Source: Flavobacterium branchiarum (GTDB lineage Bacteria; Bacteroidota; Bacteroidia; Flavobacteriales; Flavobacteriaceae). Taken from it: DNA of 64,000 bases. The notes under the pieces were generated by a model. It saw only the letters and a program-made list of their open reading frames with translations, had not been told where the DNA came from and ran no database searches. Both the position numbers and the translations under genes were made by a program. Numbering within the stretch: position 1 is the first letter of the stretch; the number at the start of each line of letters is the position of its first letter. Below, piece by piece: positions 1-9,458 of this stretch. Where the stretch lies: positions 1,054,001-1,118,000 of the forward strand of contig NZ_JAUFQQ010000003.1 in assembly GCF_030409845.1 (NCBI RefSeq), written 5' to 3'.

Positions 1-1716
1 GTAACGGCTCGTAATATCTACTTCTCCTTTTTTCACCATATCGCGAATAACCTCTCTAAACATCAAGTTAATTTTGGTAGGCTCTCTAAATCCTAAATTA
101 AAATCAATTCTGTAGATATCGTCTTTAGCGATTTCGGTTACCTTATATTGTGTTTTGTATGGTTCTGTTAAAATATTTACGTGTACAAACCAATAGATGT
201 CAGCTCTTTTTGGACGCTTTTGCAAGATAGAATAAATAACTTTTTCTTCCAGTTCATCAACACGACTAGCATTAGTCATATAAACCAAATGCGTAGCATA
301 TTTAGGAATTGATAAATCATCGCTTAATTCCATCAATACCTTTTTATAGTCTTCAATTTTGATAACCTTAGTGTAATTTTTATTGATTCTCTTAGCCAAG
401 TACCAAATCGTCATGATAAGAATAAGAACAGAAGCAATAATTAATGTTACATAACCACCTTCTGCAAACTTAGTGACATTAGCAATTAAGAAACTTATCT
501 CGATAGCCAAGTATATTGTAATTAAAGGAACCATGAAGTATAATTTTACTCGTTTCATAATCAAGTAAAAATTAAGTAAAATAGTAGTCATGATCATACA
601 TAAAACAATAGCTAAACCATAGGCATGTTCCATCTTACCAGATTCTTCAAAGTGCAGTACGATACCAACACAACCAAAGAATAATAACCAGTTGATAGAA
701 GGAATGTATAATTGTCCCTTAACTTCAGTAGGGTATTTTATTTTCACTTTTGGCCAGAAGTTCAATCGCATCGCTTCATTTATCAATGTAAATGAACCAC
801 TAATAAGCGCTTGAGAAGCGATTACCGCAGCAAGCGTAGCAATCACAATTCCGATAGGCTGAAACCAATTGGGCATAATTAAATAAAATGGATTTCCATT
901 TCCACCTAAGCCTTGTAAAGTTTGTCCTTCATGGTGAATAAGAAAAGCAGCTTGTCCAAAATAGTTTAGTACCAATGCCGATTTGACGAATATCCAGCTA
1001 ATGCGAATGTTTTTTCTTCCACAGTGCCCCATGTCAGAGTATAAAGCCTCAGCACCTGTTGTACACAAGAATACAAAACCTAATACAAAGAAACCATCAG
1101 GATGTATAGAAAGTAAATGATAAGCATAATAAGGATTTATAGCTTTAAAAACTTCAGGGTGATGTACAATTTGAATTACTCCCAGAACACCAAGCATGGT
1201 AAACCAGATTAGCATCATTGGAGCAAAAAATTTACCCACAAGCTTCGTTCCGAATTGCTGTATCGTAAATAAAACAAATAAGATTGCTATAACAATAGGA
1301 ACAGTATTTATACTAGGGTAGTAGGTCCTAATTCCTTCTATCGCCGAAGAAACAGAAATTGGAGGTGTAATAATACCATCCGCAAGTAGAGCACTACCTC
1401 CTATAATGGCGGGGACAATTAGCCATTTTATTTTTGTTTTCTTGACCAGAGCGTATAAAGCAAAAATACCGCCTTCGCCATGATTATCAGCGCTTAATGT
1501 AATGAGTACGTATTTTATAGTTGTTTGAAGTGTTAATGTCCAAAAAACACACGAAATACCACCTAAAACAATATCAGCATCGATTATATGTTTGCCAAGT
1601 ATGGCTTTCATTACATATAAAGGGGAGGTTCCTATGTCACCATATATAATTCCCAAAGAGATTAACAAACCTCCTAAAGTTAACTTACTATGTAAGTTCT
1701 TGTGTGATGCGCTCAT
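1..1716 (-). CDS. kup: Kup-type low-affinity potassium uptake transporter (C-terminus cut by window edge)
   Basis: Integral membrane K+ transporter of the KUP/HAK/KT family, thought to move K+ with H+ at the inner membrane. The reading frame is open from an ATG at 1716 to the window edge (572 codons), so the C-terminal end is missing; the family is usually about 620-660 residues. The N-terminus carries the family signature GDIGTSPLYV at about residue 26, followed by about twelve hydrophobic segments. The visible end is the start of the soluble C-terminal domain (YATHLVYMTNA, then KRPKRADIYWFVH). The start is the only Met before the family's conserved N-terminus. It stands alone, downstream of the terminator of the neighbouring gene on the same strand. 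Confidence 0.95.
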   Translation of the reverse strand, partial: MSASHKNLHSKLTLGGLLISLGIIYGDIGTSPLYVMKAILGKHIIDADIVLGGISCVFWTLTLQTTIKYVLITLSADNHGEGGIFALYALVKKTKIKWLIVPAIIGGSALLADGIITPPISVSSAIEGIRTYYPSINTVPIVIAILFVLFTIQQFGTKLVGKFFAPMMLIWFTMLGVLGVIQIVHHPEVFKAINPYYAYHLLSIHPDGFFVLGFVFLCTTGAEALYSDMGHCGRKNIRISWIFVKSALVLNYFGQAAFLIHHEGQTLQGLGGNGNPFYLIMPNWFQPIGIVIATLAAVIASQALISGSFTLINEAMRLNFWPKVKIKYPTEVKGQLYIPSINWLLFFGCVGIVLHFEESGKMEHAYGLAIVLCMIMTTILLNFYLIMKRVKLYFMVPLITIYLAIEISFLIANVTKFAEGGYVTLIIASVLILIMTIWYLAKRINKNYTKVIKIEDYKKVLMELSDDLSIPKYATHLVYMTNASRVDELEEKVIYSILQKRPKRADIYWFVHVNILTEPYKTQYKVTEIAKDDIYRIDFNLGFREPTKINLMFREVIRDMVKKGEVDITSRY

Positions 1717-1796
1717 TTAATTTTTTAATTTTATAAAAGTCGCGTCAAATTTACTGTTTTAAAACAAATTAACACCAAATTATGAATAATAAAGAT

Positions 1797-1823
1797 AAAA
1801 AAAACACGATGCTAGCATCGTGT
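1797..1823 (-). terminator. Rho-independent terminator of the 1854-3191 gene
   Basis: A perfect 20-nt palindrome (1804-1823, ACACGATGC/GCATCGTGT) is followed on the minus strand by a run of eight T. It lies 30 nt beyond the stop codon of the secreted protein gene and separates it from kup. Confidence 0.85.
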
Positions 1824-1853
1824 TTTTATTTTAATGAGCGAACTATAATAAAA

Positions 1854-3191
1854 TTAGCCTCTTCGATTACCACTTCTTTCAGAAGAGCTATTCTCTCTAG
1901 AATTTGAATCACCTCTAGAAGTTGAGTTTGATCTTTGATTGTCAGAACTTTGAGGACTGTATTGTCTAGCTGAACTAGTTCTGTTTTCAGAGTTACCTCT
2001 TGCGCTTTCTGTTCTCTGTGACGAGTAATCTCTTGAAGCGCTTCCTCTATTTTGGCTATAATCTCTCGAAGATTCAGTTCTTTGCGTTGGTGCAGTTACA
2101 GTTGAGCTAGGTCTATTTTGAGTGTAATCTCTTGTTGTCTCCGTTCTTTGTGATGGAGTATTTACTACACCCGAATTTGACCTGTTTTGATTATAATCTC
2201 TTGTAGACTCCGTTCTTTGAGTAGTAGCACGGTTGCTGTAATCCCTTGTCCCCTCAGTTCTTTGAGTAGTTGTACCTGCAGAATTTGTTCTGTTTTGAGA
2301 ATAATCACGAGTAGTTGGTCTTACTGTAGTGTTGTTATCTCTTGAAGAATTTGTTCTGTTTTGAGAGTAATCTCTATTTGTTGACGCAGATCTATCATAA
2401 GTTCTCGTGTTAGTGTAAGAATTGTTTCTAGAGTTTGTTTCTCTATTGGCAATACGTCTTTGATCTAATTCATATCTGTTGTTTACATTGTTATTACGTT
2501 GACTGAATCCGTAGTTAGGATTGCGTCTTTCATATCCATAAGAACGATTTGAATTGTATATCACAACTGCAGCGCTACTTCTTCTATGGTTTACATAGTT
2601 GTAATGGTTGTTTACGTTAATACAAATATTAATATTGCTTCTGTATCTGTATATTGGGTAAGGTCTCCATGCAGTGTAATAAGTTGGATAGTAATTCCAT
2701 CTCCAGCTTGAATAATAAGGACGGTAATTAGTTACCCAAAACGAGGTGTAAATTACAGGAGTAACAGTGTAAACAGGCTCATAGATGTAATTGTTACCAT
2801 AAATAAAGTCGTTTCCAACAACCTGAATGTGGACTTTGTTAAAAGAGTCTCTCTCTAAATCAATTGTTGCTATATCTTGATAGATATCTTGGTCAAGAAC
2901 AGCTTGAATTATTACAACGTGGGTTCTGTTTTCAACTTTCTCGATAACACGTAAATAATCGACTTGGTTATCATTGTTTAAGTCAAGGTTAGATATTTGA
3001 TATTTTGGCTCGTTTAATCTTCTTTCAAAATCTTGAAGGTTAGAAGATTCGCCAAAAATAGAAGCTACAGCTCTTAAATCTAAATTATCACTAATATCAG
3101 AATTTTTAGCATATACAGTAGCTCCAGCTTGAGCTTGCATTGTAGCAAACCCTAAAGTTAGTAGGCCTATTAAAAGTAATTTAGTTTTCAT
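1854..3191 (-). CDS. Secreted Tyr/Asn/Arg-rich protein with a repetitive C-terminal tail
   Basis: Unknown function. A Sec signal peptide (cleavage near ...MQAQA) precedes a globular segment (residues 25-130) with an EF-hand-like stretch, LDLNNDNQVDYLRV. A Tyr/Trp-rich stretch follows (130-210, NYRPYYSSWRWNYYP), then a low-complexity tail of about 230 residues rich in R, S, N, T and Q. The tail repeats an irregular unit of about 17-20 residues built from RDYSQNR and QRTE(S/T) words, with at least seven RDY-type copies. The protein is probably exported and acts at the cell surface or in the periplasm. The tail resembles intrinsically disordered adhesive or polyanion-binding regions, but nothing shows a specific role. 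It is transcribed alone and ends in its own terminator. Confidence 0.9.
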   Translation of the reverse strand: MKTKLLLIGLLTLGFATMQAQAGATVYAKNSDISDNLDLRAVASIFGESSNLQDFERRLNEPKYQISNLDLNNDNQVDYLRVIEKVENRTHVVIIQAVLDQDIYQDIATIDLERDSFNKVHIQVVGNDFIYGNNYIYEPVYTVTPVIYTSFWVTNYRPYYSSWRWNYYPTYYTAWRPYPIYRYRSNINICINVNNHYNYVNHRRSSAAVVIYNSNRSYGYERRNPNYGFSQRNNNVNNRYELDQRRIANRETNSRNNSYTNTRTYDRSASTNRDYSQNRTNSSRDNNTTVRPTTRDYSQNRTNSAGTTTQRTEGTRDYSNRATTQRTESTRDYNQNRSNSGVVNTPSQRTETTRDYTQNRPSSTVTAPTQRTESSRDYSQNRGSASRDYSSQRTESARGNSENRTSSARQYSPQSSDNQRSNSTSRGDSNSRENSSSERSGNRRG

Positions 3192-3305
3192 GACGTATCG
3201 TATTATGTTTGTTATTTCGAATTATCCAATTACTGTGCCATAAAAAATAGTAAGCATTTTGATTTCATAGAAATAATTGTATTTTAGCATAAAATATTTA
3301 AAAAT

Positions 3306-4364
3306 ATGATGAAGAAATTGGCTCTCTTTTTAAGCTTTTATAGTTTGGTTATGCATTGTCAGACAGTTGATTATAAAGGAGTTGATAAAGGGTTTAGGTC
3401 GGTAGTTATCGATACGTTATTTAAAGATAAAATAAGTATTAGAGCGATCGCAATCGATAAAAATAAAGTTTGGTTTGGAGCTGATGATTCACGATTTGGA
3501 TATTATGATTTAAAGGATAAAGAAAAATATGTAGAGCGTATTTATAGAGATACTTTAAAACTAGAGTTTAGAAGTATAGCGCAAACTTCAAAAAATATTT
3601 TTGTACTAAGTATAGCAAATCCTGCATTGCTTTATCAAGTGTCTAAAAAAACCAAAATAACTAAATTGGTTTATAAAGAAGTTAATGATAAAGTGTTCTA
3701 CGATAGTATGCAATTTTGGAATGATAAAGAAGGAATAGCAGTAGGAGATCCTACCGAAGACAGTTTTTCGATATTAATAACGCGTGACGGAGGTAATACA
3801 TGGACAAAATTATTAGCAGACCAATTGCCTACTACGGCCAAAGGAGAAGGTGCATTTGCAGCAAGTAATACGAATGTTATTATAAATGGGAAATATACTT
3901 GGTTGGTATCTGGAGGAAAAAAAGCAAGAGTTTTTTATTCAAGCGACAAAGGGAGAACCTGGAAAGTAGCAGAAACTCCTATTGTACAAGGAAAAACAAT
4001 GACTGGGATTTTTACAGCCGATTTTTATGATTCAAAAAACGGATTTATTGCTGGGGGTGATTATGAAATTCCAGAGCAAAATTTTGATAATAAAGCAATT
4101 ACTAAAGATGGAGGGAAAACATGGGAGTTAATTGCTCAGAATACAGGTTTTGGATATGCTTCTTGCGTGCAGTATGTACCAAAAAGTAAAGGAAAAGAAC
4201 TTGTTGTAATTGGAGCTTTAGGTTTGCATTACTCTGCAGATGGAGGGAATACATGGAAGCAATTGTCTACAGATCCAAGTTTATTCACAATACGTTTTAT
4301 AGATTCAAATACTGCGATCGCAGCGGGATATAATAAGATGGTGAAAATCAGCTTTAAAAAATGA
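3306..4364 (+). CDS. Secreted beta-propeller protein with Asp-box/BNR (YCF48-like) repeats
   Basis: Exported protein with a short N-terminal signal (cleavage probably near residue 18, ...MHCQT) and a body made of beta-propeller blades. Four Asp-boxes of the form D-x-G-x-T-W are visible at about residues 161 (TRDGGNTW), 213 (SSDKGRTW), 267 (TKDGGKTW) and 311 (SADGGNTW). Such repeats occur in sialidases and in YCF48/HCF136-like assembly factors. No sialidase catalytic Arg triad or FRIP motif is evident, so a non-enzymatic scaffold is as likely as a hydrolase. Two Met codons in tandem open the frame; either could serve. The gene is divergent from the secreted protein gene to its left. Confidence 0.88.
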   Translation: MMKKLALFLSFYSLVMHCQTVDYKGVDKGFRSVVIDTLFKDKISIRAIAIDKNKVWFGADDSRFGYYDLKDKEKYVERIYRDTLKLEFRSIAQTSKNIFVLSIANPALLYQVSKKTKITKLVYKEVNDKVFYDSMQFWNDKEGIAVGDPTEDSFSILITRDGGNTWTKLLADQLPTTAKGEGAFAASNTNVIINGKYTWLVSGGKKARVFYSSDKGRTWKVAETPIVQGKTMTGIFTADFYDSKNGFIAGGDYEIPEQNFDNKAITKDGGKTWELIAQNTGFGYASCVQYVPKSKGKELVVIGALGLHYSADGGNTWKQLSTDPSLFTIRFIDSNTAIAAGYNKMVKISFKK

Positions 4365-4365
4365 A

Positions 4366-4400
4366 AACCCCAAATAATAAAGTAATTATTATAAGGGGTT
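4366..4400. terminator. Hairpin between convergent genes
   Basis: AACCCC (4366-4371) pairs with GGGGTT (4395-4400), with an inner ATAATAA/TTATTAT stem. It sits directly after the propeller gene and before the convergent Spy-like gene. The T-run is weak, so termination is probable but not certain. Confidence 0.5.
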
Positions 4401-4428
4401 CTCGGCTGTTGTTCTTTTTAAGGAGGAT

Positions 4429-4896
4429 TTAATTTTTACCTGCTTTGTCTCGATATTGATGTAATAGTTTGCGATTAAAGTCATCTTCTGATTTTCGAAG
4501 GATTATGATTTTTTTCGCAGGAAGTATTCTCTTCAAGTTGCTTGCATATTTTTTACGTAAAAGGTATAGCTCTTCATCGGTATTTTCGATTTGTGAAAGA
4601 AGTGCCGCTGCTTCCTTTTCGGTCATGTTTTTTAAAGTCTCATCAGTTAGCTTTCTTGTATATGCTTTCATTTTTTGATGTCTCAACTCATATTGCTTGT
4701 CATCATATGCATTGTATATTGGCCAAAATTTTTCTGATTCAGCCGAAGTCAAGTCTAATTCGGTTGTAAGGAAAGAAACCTTATACGCTTTTATCTTTTC
4801 TTTCTTATCGTCCATTTTCTCATTCTGAGCATAAAAAGGAAGCGTCATTAAGAATATAAACAGTAAAAGTATTTTTTTTATTTTCATCTGTGTCAT
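4429..4896 (-). CDS. Secreted Spy/CpxP-like sensor protein of the ECF sigma operon
   Basis: Small exported helical protein (155 aa) with a signal peptide (cleavage after ...LPFYAQ). The mature part is charged, with alternating helices and the pattern LDLTSAESEKFWPIYNAYDDKQ. This resembles the LTxxQ repeats of Spy/CpxP periplasmic chaperones and is common in Bacteroidetes as the third gene of ECF-sigma operons. It lies 17 bp after the anti-sigma-like gene and follows the sigma factor gene, so the three are very likely one operon answering envelope stress. Met1 or Met4 could be the start; both precede the signal peptide. Confidence is high for the gene and moderate for the sensor role. Confidence 0.85.
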   Translation of the reverse strand: MTQMKIKKILLLFIFLMTLPFYAQNEKMDDKKEKIKAYKVSFLTTELDLTSAESEKFWPIYNAYDDKQYELRHQKMKAYTRKLTDETLKNMTEKEAAALLSQIENTDEELYLLRKKYASNLKRILPAKKIIILRKSEDDFNRKLLHQYRDKAGKN

Positions 4897-4913
4897 GTTT
4901 GATAATTGTATTT

Positions 4914-5327
4914 TTATTCTAAAATTAGATGTTCAAGATTAGGATTAGATGCCAGAATATCTTCTAATGTATCGTCACCTAATGCAATATTTTGATCTAA
5001 ATTTTTAATGTCGTTGGTGTCTAGCTCATGAATTAAATCATATTGATTTAGATTAGATTGATAGGATAAATAAGTTTCTAAAGTCGCTTCGTCAAGTTCT
5101 TTAGATTTTGTTGCATATTTATACACGGCAGGAACAGTTAAAGCAATAACAAGAACTGCGGCAATTGCAATAAATGCTTTTTTATTCTTAGCAAATAGCG
5201 AAATTGTTTTAGGTTCATTTTGAAGTAATCTCTCCATTAAATTTAGAGAGAAATTTTCAAAATAATGCTCTGGAGTTTTAAATCCAGTTTCTATTTTAGG
5301 CTCGTTTTCTAATTTAAATTCTTTCAT
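4914..5327 (-). CDS. One-TM anti-sigma-factor-like protein
   Basis: 137-residue protein with a cytoplasmic N-terminal part (residues 1-50, containing FKTPEHYFENF), one membrane helix (about 52-70, AFIAIAAVLVIALTVPAVY) and an acidic periplasmic tail. The topology, the size, and the position directly downstream of an ECF sigma gene suggest an anti-sigma factor, although no ZAS zinc motif is present. The gap to the sigma gene is 33 bp, and the gap to the Spy-like gene is 17 bp. The role is inferred from context. Confidence 0.82.
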   Translation of the reverse strand: MKEFKLENEPKIETGFKTPEHYFENFSLNLMERLLQNEPKTISLFAKNKKAFIAIAAVLVIALTVPAVYKYATKSKELDEATLETYLSYQSNLNQYDLIHELDTNDIKNLDQNIALGDDTLEDILASNPNLEHLILE

Positions 5328-5360
5328 GATATAGGTAAGACTGTATTACTTGTAAAAGGT

Positions 5361-5903
5361 TTAATTGGATATGATATAAGCTTCTATTTTTTTTACTGCA
5401 TGATGATAAGATGCTTTTAATGCTCCAACGGAAGTGCCTAGTATTTCGGCTATTTCCTCATATTTTAATTCTTCAAAATATTTCATTTTAAAAACTAATT
5501 GTTGCTTCTCAGGAAGTAAAACGATTGCTTTCTGTAGTTTTATTTGAATCTCATTTCCGTCAAAATAAGTATCAGCTTGAAGGTTGTCAATTGTTTTGTT
5601 TTGTAGTTCTTCAGAGGTTATGCCACTTAACTTGGCTTTTTGACTTAAAAAAGTCAAAGCTTCATTAGTAGCAATGCGATATATCCATGAAAATAGTTTG
5701 CTATCTCCTTTAAAATTATTCAGATGACGAAATACCTTCACAAACGTATTTTGTAAAACATCGTTCGCGTCATCATGATCCAAAACAATATTTCGGACAT
5801 GACTGTATAATGGCTTTTGGTAATTAGATACAAGCTTTTGAAACGCTATGTTTTGCGTCTTCAAATTCAATAACTCTTGTATAAATGCCTTTTCGTCTGT
5901 CAA
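5361..5903 (-). CDS. ECF-family RNA polymerase sigma factor
   Basis: 180-residue extracytoplasmic-function sigma factor. Region 2 is visible at about residues 25-90 (DHDDANDVLQNTFVKVFRHL, then SWIYRIATNEAL). Region 4 is at about 125-178, with the helix-turn-helix YEEIAEILGTSVGALKASYHHAVKKI. The length is typical. It heads a three-gene operon with an anti-sigma-like membrane protein and a secreted Spy-like protein. It should direct RNA polymerase to its own promoter set, probably including this operon. No promoter could be assigned with confidence. Confidence 0.95.
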   Translation of the reverse strand: MTDEKAFIQELLNLKTQNIAFQKLVSNYQKPLYSHVRNIVLDHDDANDVLQNTFVKVFRHLNNFKGDSKLFSWIYRIATNEALTFLSQKAKLSGITSEELQNKTIDNLQADTYFDGNEIQIKLQKAIVLLPEKQQLVFKMKYFEELKYEEIAEILGTSVGALKASYHHAVKKIEAYIISN

Positions 5904-5968
5904 CTTTATAAATTATATAAGTTAGAATAGAATTATTCGAAAAGGTTTAAATTCTCCGTTTCGGTTTT

Positions 5969-7087
5969 TTAAAATTCAGATTCCTCTTCCTTTTTTGCAG
6001 CAGGAGGAGTGTGAGTTGGAGCAACTTCTGTTCTTGGAGTATGAACTACTGGAGTAGCAACAGGAACTATCTTAGCTTTTACTGGGTAATAAATCTCAGT
6101 AACCCATTTAGAAGGGTTTGCAATTTCAAATTTACTTACCGAATAAACTTCAAGATGTGACCAATTAAAATCTGGAGATAATTTTTGGTTATTTATGTAG
6201 GCAGTTGCTTTTTCTATAGCTTTTTTGGTGTGCGAGTAGTCTCCTTTTAAAGTTGTTTTTACAGCTTCGAACGGCTCTAATTTACCTGTTGAAATATCAC
6301 TTCCAGCGCTTGTAAAAATTTCTTTCTTAATAGGCAAACAAATAGAAATTTTAGCCAATCCATTTGTTGTATCATACGTGTGATATAATACAAAAGGTTT
6401 TCCGTTGATTTCAATACCATTAGCTTCGCAAAAAGAAACTAATTGAGGAGCAACAACTCTAACGTTTTTAGTGATTTTAGCAATTTCGCTCGTAAATGAT
6501 TTACTGATATAGAAAAGTTCAGGTTTTTTTACAACTCCATCAACTTTAATATCAAAGGTATTGGTCTCGTAAACTAATATTTTGTCTAAGTTGGCTAAAC
6601 TTTTTTCATACATAGTACCAATAACTTTATCGGCTCCACCATGTAGTGCAGCATATATTTTGAAAAGGAAACTCATCGTTCCTTTAGATTTCCATGTAAC
6701 TTTTGTACCGCCAAGTGTATCTTTAAATACCCATGAAACGTCAGCTAAACTTCCATCGAAATTCATTTTTTGAGAAATGTTTTGAGTATCAGTAACTGCT
6801 GTTGTTTTAATGTCTCCACTGCCGTCGTTTCCTGTCCATGAAAATGAAGCGTTTAATCCAGAAGTGTTTTGTGGGTATGTCGTTTTTGTTGTTGGATCTT
6901 CAACAATCCAAGAGCTAAATTCTTCCCAGTTTCTATAATCATTTACAAAATTAAATAACGGAGTGCGTTGTGTTTTAATAACCTTACTTCTCTCAACAGT
7001 GAAATCGCCTTTTTGAGTAGCTACAAATACAGTTAATGAGACTAAACTTAATAGTAATAAAAGAAATATATATTTTAAAATTCTCAT
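5969..7087 (-). CDS. SRPBCC (polyketide-cyclase-like) protein fused to a GyrI-like effector-binding domain
   Basis: An N-terminal hydrophobic segment (residues 5-24) is followed by an SRPBCC/START-like ligand-binding fold (about 28-170: RSKVIKTQRTPLFNFVNDYRNWEEFSSW, ending LANLDKIL; shown here in short parts). A GyrI-like/AraC effector-binding domain follows (about 180-330, FEAVKTTLKGDYSHTKKAI), then a Pro-rich acidic tail. The pairing is common in Flavobacteriia and is thought to bind small hydrophobic molecules; the ligand is unknown. The N-terminal hydrophobic helix suggests a membrane anchor facing the periplasm. The gene is monocistronic. Confidence 0.88.
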   Translation of the reverse strand: MRILKYIFLLLLLSLVSLTVFVATQKGDFTVERSKVIKTQRTPLFNFVNDYRNWEEFSSWIVEDPTTKTTYPQNTSGLNASFSWTGNDGSGDIKTTAVTDTQNISQKMNFDGSLADVSWVFKDTLGGTKVTWKSKGTMSFLFKIYAALHGGADKVIGTMYEKSLANLDKILVYETNTFDIKVDGVVKKPELFYISKSFTSEIAKITKNVRVVAPQLVSFCEANGIEINGKPFVLYHTYDTTNGLAKISICLPIKKEIFTSAGSDISTGKLEPFEAVKTTLKGDYSHTKKAIEKATAYINNQKLSPDFNWSHLEVYSVSKFEIANPSKWVTEIYYPVKAKIVPVATPVVHTPRTEVAPTHTPPAAKKEEESEF

Positions 7088-7316
7088 AGTATCTTGGTTA
7101 TTTTCTGGTATAAAGTTATAAATTTTATAAATACCCTAAAGGAAATTATAAAAAGTCAAAACTAGGTCTTTTTTGTTAATCTTCACAGTTTCCGAATAGT
7201 TTTATAAAAAAAAGATTTGAAGGAAAAATTGTTGACTAATTTAAATAAAAATGGCTTTTAAAAATAGCATGAGGGGAATATTAACGTTGATTTTTATATT
7301 TTTTTTAAAGAAAATG

Positions 7317-7324
7317 TATCTTTG
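7317..7324 (+). promoter_or_regulatory. Bacteroidetes -7 element upstream of the M49 peptidase
   Basis: TATCTTTG fits the Bacteroidetes -7 consensus TAnnTTTG and lies 40 nt before the ATG. No TTG at the usual -33 distance is obvious, so this is only a partial promoter match. Confidence 0.45.
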
Positions 7325-7363
7325 ATGGATAATAAAAAATTTATAAACTAAATATCATTAATA

Positions 7364-9400
7364 ATGAAATTACTTAAAACTGCAGGGATTTTTTTGACTG
7401 TTGGAGTTTCAGTTATGTGTAACGCACAGGTTGCTAGTACATCAACACTGAAAACAAACAATGATAAGCCTTTTGATTTTACAGTAGAGCAATTTGCCGA
7501 CATTAAAGTATTACGTTATCAAATACCAGGTTGGGAGAATTTAACGCTCAAAGAACAGGAGTTAGTATATTATCTTACGCAAGCAGGAACTGCAGGACGT
7601 GATATAATGTGGGATCAGAACTACAAGAACAATCTGAAAATAAGAAAAGCACTTGAAAAAATTTATGTAAGTTATAAAGGTGATAAAAAAAGTTCTGATT
7701 GGAATAATTTTGAAATATACCTTAAACGTGTTTGGTTTTCTAATGGTATTCATCATCATTATTCTAACGAGAAAATTAAACCAGAGTTTTCTAAAGAATA
7801 CTTTGAAGGTTTATTAAAAGCTACTAAAACTAAATTAGCAGCAGATGTTACAGCAATTTTGTTTAATGATGTAGATAGTAAAAAAGTAAACCTTGATGAG
7901 TCAAAAGGATTATTAGCAGGTTCTGCAATTAATTTTTACGAAAAAGGAATTACATTAGAAGAAGCAGAAGATTTTTATAAAAAACAAACAAGCCCAGATC
8001 CTAAGAAACCTGTTTCTTACGGATTGAACTCTAAATTGATTAAAAATTCAAAAGGACAATTAGAAGAAAAAGTTTGGAAAAGCGGTGGGATGTATGGAGC
8101 TGCAATTGATAAAATTATCTTTTGGTTAGAAAAAGCTAAAACAGTAGCTGAAAATAAAAAACAAGGAGATGCTATAGGTTTGTTAATCGAGTATTACAGA
8201 ACTGGAAGCTTAAAAACTTGGGATGATTATAATATCGCTTGGTTGCACGCTACAGAAGGAAATATTGATTACATAAGTGGTTTTATTGAAGTGTACAATG
8301 ATCCATTGGGATATAGAGGTTCTTATGAAGGAGTAGTGCAGATTAAAGATTTTGATATGTCGGCTAAAATGCAAGTAATATCAAAAAACGCGCAATGGTT
8401 CGAAGATAATTCTCCATTAATGGCAGATCATAAAAAGAAAAATGTTGTTGGGGTTTCCTATAAAACGGTAATCGTAGCAGGAGAATCTGGTGATGCTTCA
8501 CCAAGTACGCCAATTGGTGTGAATCTTCCTAATGCTGATTGGATTCGTGCAGAACATGGTTCAAAATCGGTTTCATTAGGTAACATCATCGATGCTTACT
8601 CTCAGTCAGGCGGAAGTGGTAAATTACAAGAATTTGCTAATGATGAAGAAGAAATCGAATTGGCAAAAAAATACGGAGAACTAGGAGATAAATTACATAC
8701 TGCATTGCATGAAGTTGTAGGTCATGCTTCAGGTCAAATAAATGAAGGTGTTGGAACTCCAAAAGAAACCTTGAAAAGTTATGCTTCGACTCTAGAAGAG
8801 GGTAGAGCTGATTTAGTTGGTTTGTATTATTTATACAATCCAAAATTACAAGAAATCGGATTAGTTGATGATTGGAAAAAAGTTGGAATGGAATCGTATG
8901 ATAGTTATATCCGTAACGGATTAATGACACAACTGGTTCGTTTAGATTTAGGAGCCAACATCGAAGAAGCGCACATGAGAAACCGTCAGTGGGTAAGTGC
9001 TTGGGTTTTTGAAAAAGGAAAGAAAGATAACGTAATCGAAAAAATTACTCGTAACGGTAAAACGTATTTTAATATTACTGATTACGATAAATTACATGAT
9101 TTATTCGGACAGTTATTACGTGAAGTACAACGTATAAAATCAGAAGGAGATTATAATGCTGGAAAAGCTTTAGTTGAAAATTATGGTGTAAAAGTAGACC
9201 AAAAAATACATGCCGAGGTTTTAGAGCGTAACAAGCAATTTCCATCTGCACCATACAGCGGATTTGTTAATCCTGTTTTGGAGCCTAAGTTAAATGCAAA
9301 AGGAAAGATTATTTCTATAGAAGTAAAACAACCTAAAACATTTGCGGAACAAATGTTGAACTATTCTAAAAACTTTGGTTTCTTGCCTTTAGAAAACTAA
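7364..9400 (+). CDS. Secreted M49 family metallopeptidase (dipeptidyl-peptidase III type)
   Basis: 678-residue zinc peptidase of family M49, which removes dipeptides from peptide N-termini. The zinc motif HEVVGH starts at about residue 449, and the second ligand motif EEGRAD at about residue 478; both spacing and length match bacterial DPP III (about 675 aa). An N-terminal signal peptide (to ...MCNAQ) sends the enzyme to the periplasm or outer envelope. Family members in this group are sometimes mislabelled dihydrofolate reductase; nothing of that fold is present. The gene is monocistronic, with a TAnnTTTG element upstream and a strong terminator downstream. Confidence 0.93.
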   Translation: MKLLKTAGIFLTVGVSVMCNAQVASTSTLKTNNDKPFDFTVEQFADIKVLRYQIPGWENLTLKEQELVYYLTQAGTAGRDIMWDQNYKNNLKIRKALEKIYVSYKGDKKSSDWNNFEIYLKRVWFSNGIHHHYSNEKIKPEFSKEYFEGLLKATKTKLAADVTAILFNDVDSKKVNLDESKGLLAGSAINFYEKGITLEEAEDFYKKQTSPDPKKPVSYGLNSKLIKNSKGQLEEKVWKSGGMYGAAIDKIIFWLEKAKTVAENKKQGDAIGLLIEYYRTGSLKTWDDYNIAWLHATEGNIDYISGFIEVYNDPLGYRGSYEGVVQIKDFDMSAKMQVISKNAQWFEDNSPLMADHKKKNVVGVSYKTVIVAGESGDASPSTPIGVNLPNADWIRAEHGSKSVSLGNIIDAYSQSGGSGKLQEFANDEEEIELAKKYGELGDKLHTALHEVVGHASGQINEGVGTPKETLKSYASTLEEGRADLVGLYYLYNPKLQEIGLVDDWKKVGMESYDSYIRNGLMTQLVRLDLGANIEEAHMRNRQWVSAWVFEKGKKDNVIEKITRNGKTYFNITDYDKLHDLFGQLLREVQRIKSEGDYNAGKALVENYGVKVDQKIHAEVLERNKQFPSAPYSGFVNPVLEPKLNAKGKIISIEVKQPKTFAEQMLNYSKNFGFLPLEN

Positions 9401-9420
9401 TAAGTAGATCTAGGAAATAA

Positions 9421-9446
9421 AAATGCCCGCTAAGCGGGCATTTTTT
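9421..9446. terminator. Strong terminator between convergent genes
   Basis: TGCCCGC (9424-9430) and GCGGGCA (9434-9440) form a tight hairpin followed by six T. The A-rich left flank also lets it serve the small gene on the minus strand. Confidence 0.9.
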
Positions 9447-9458
9447 ATGAGATATGAT

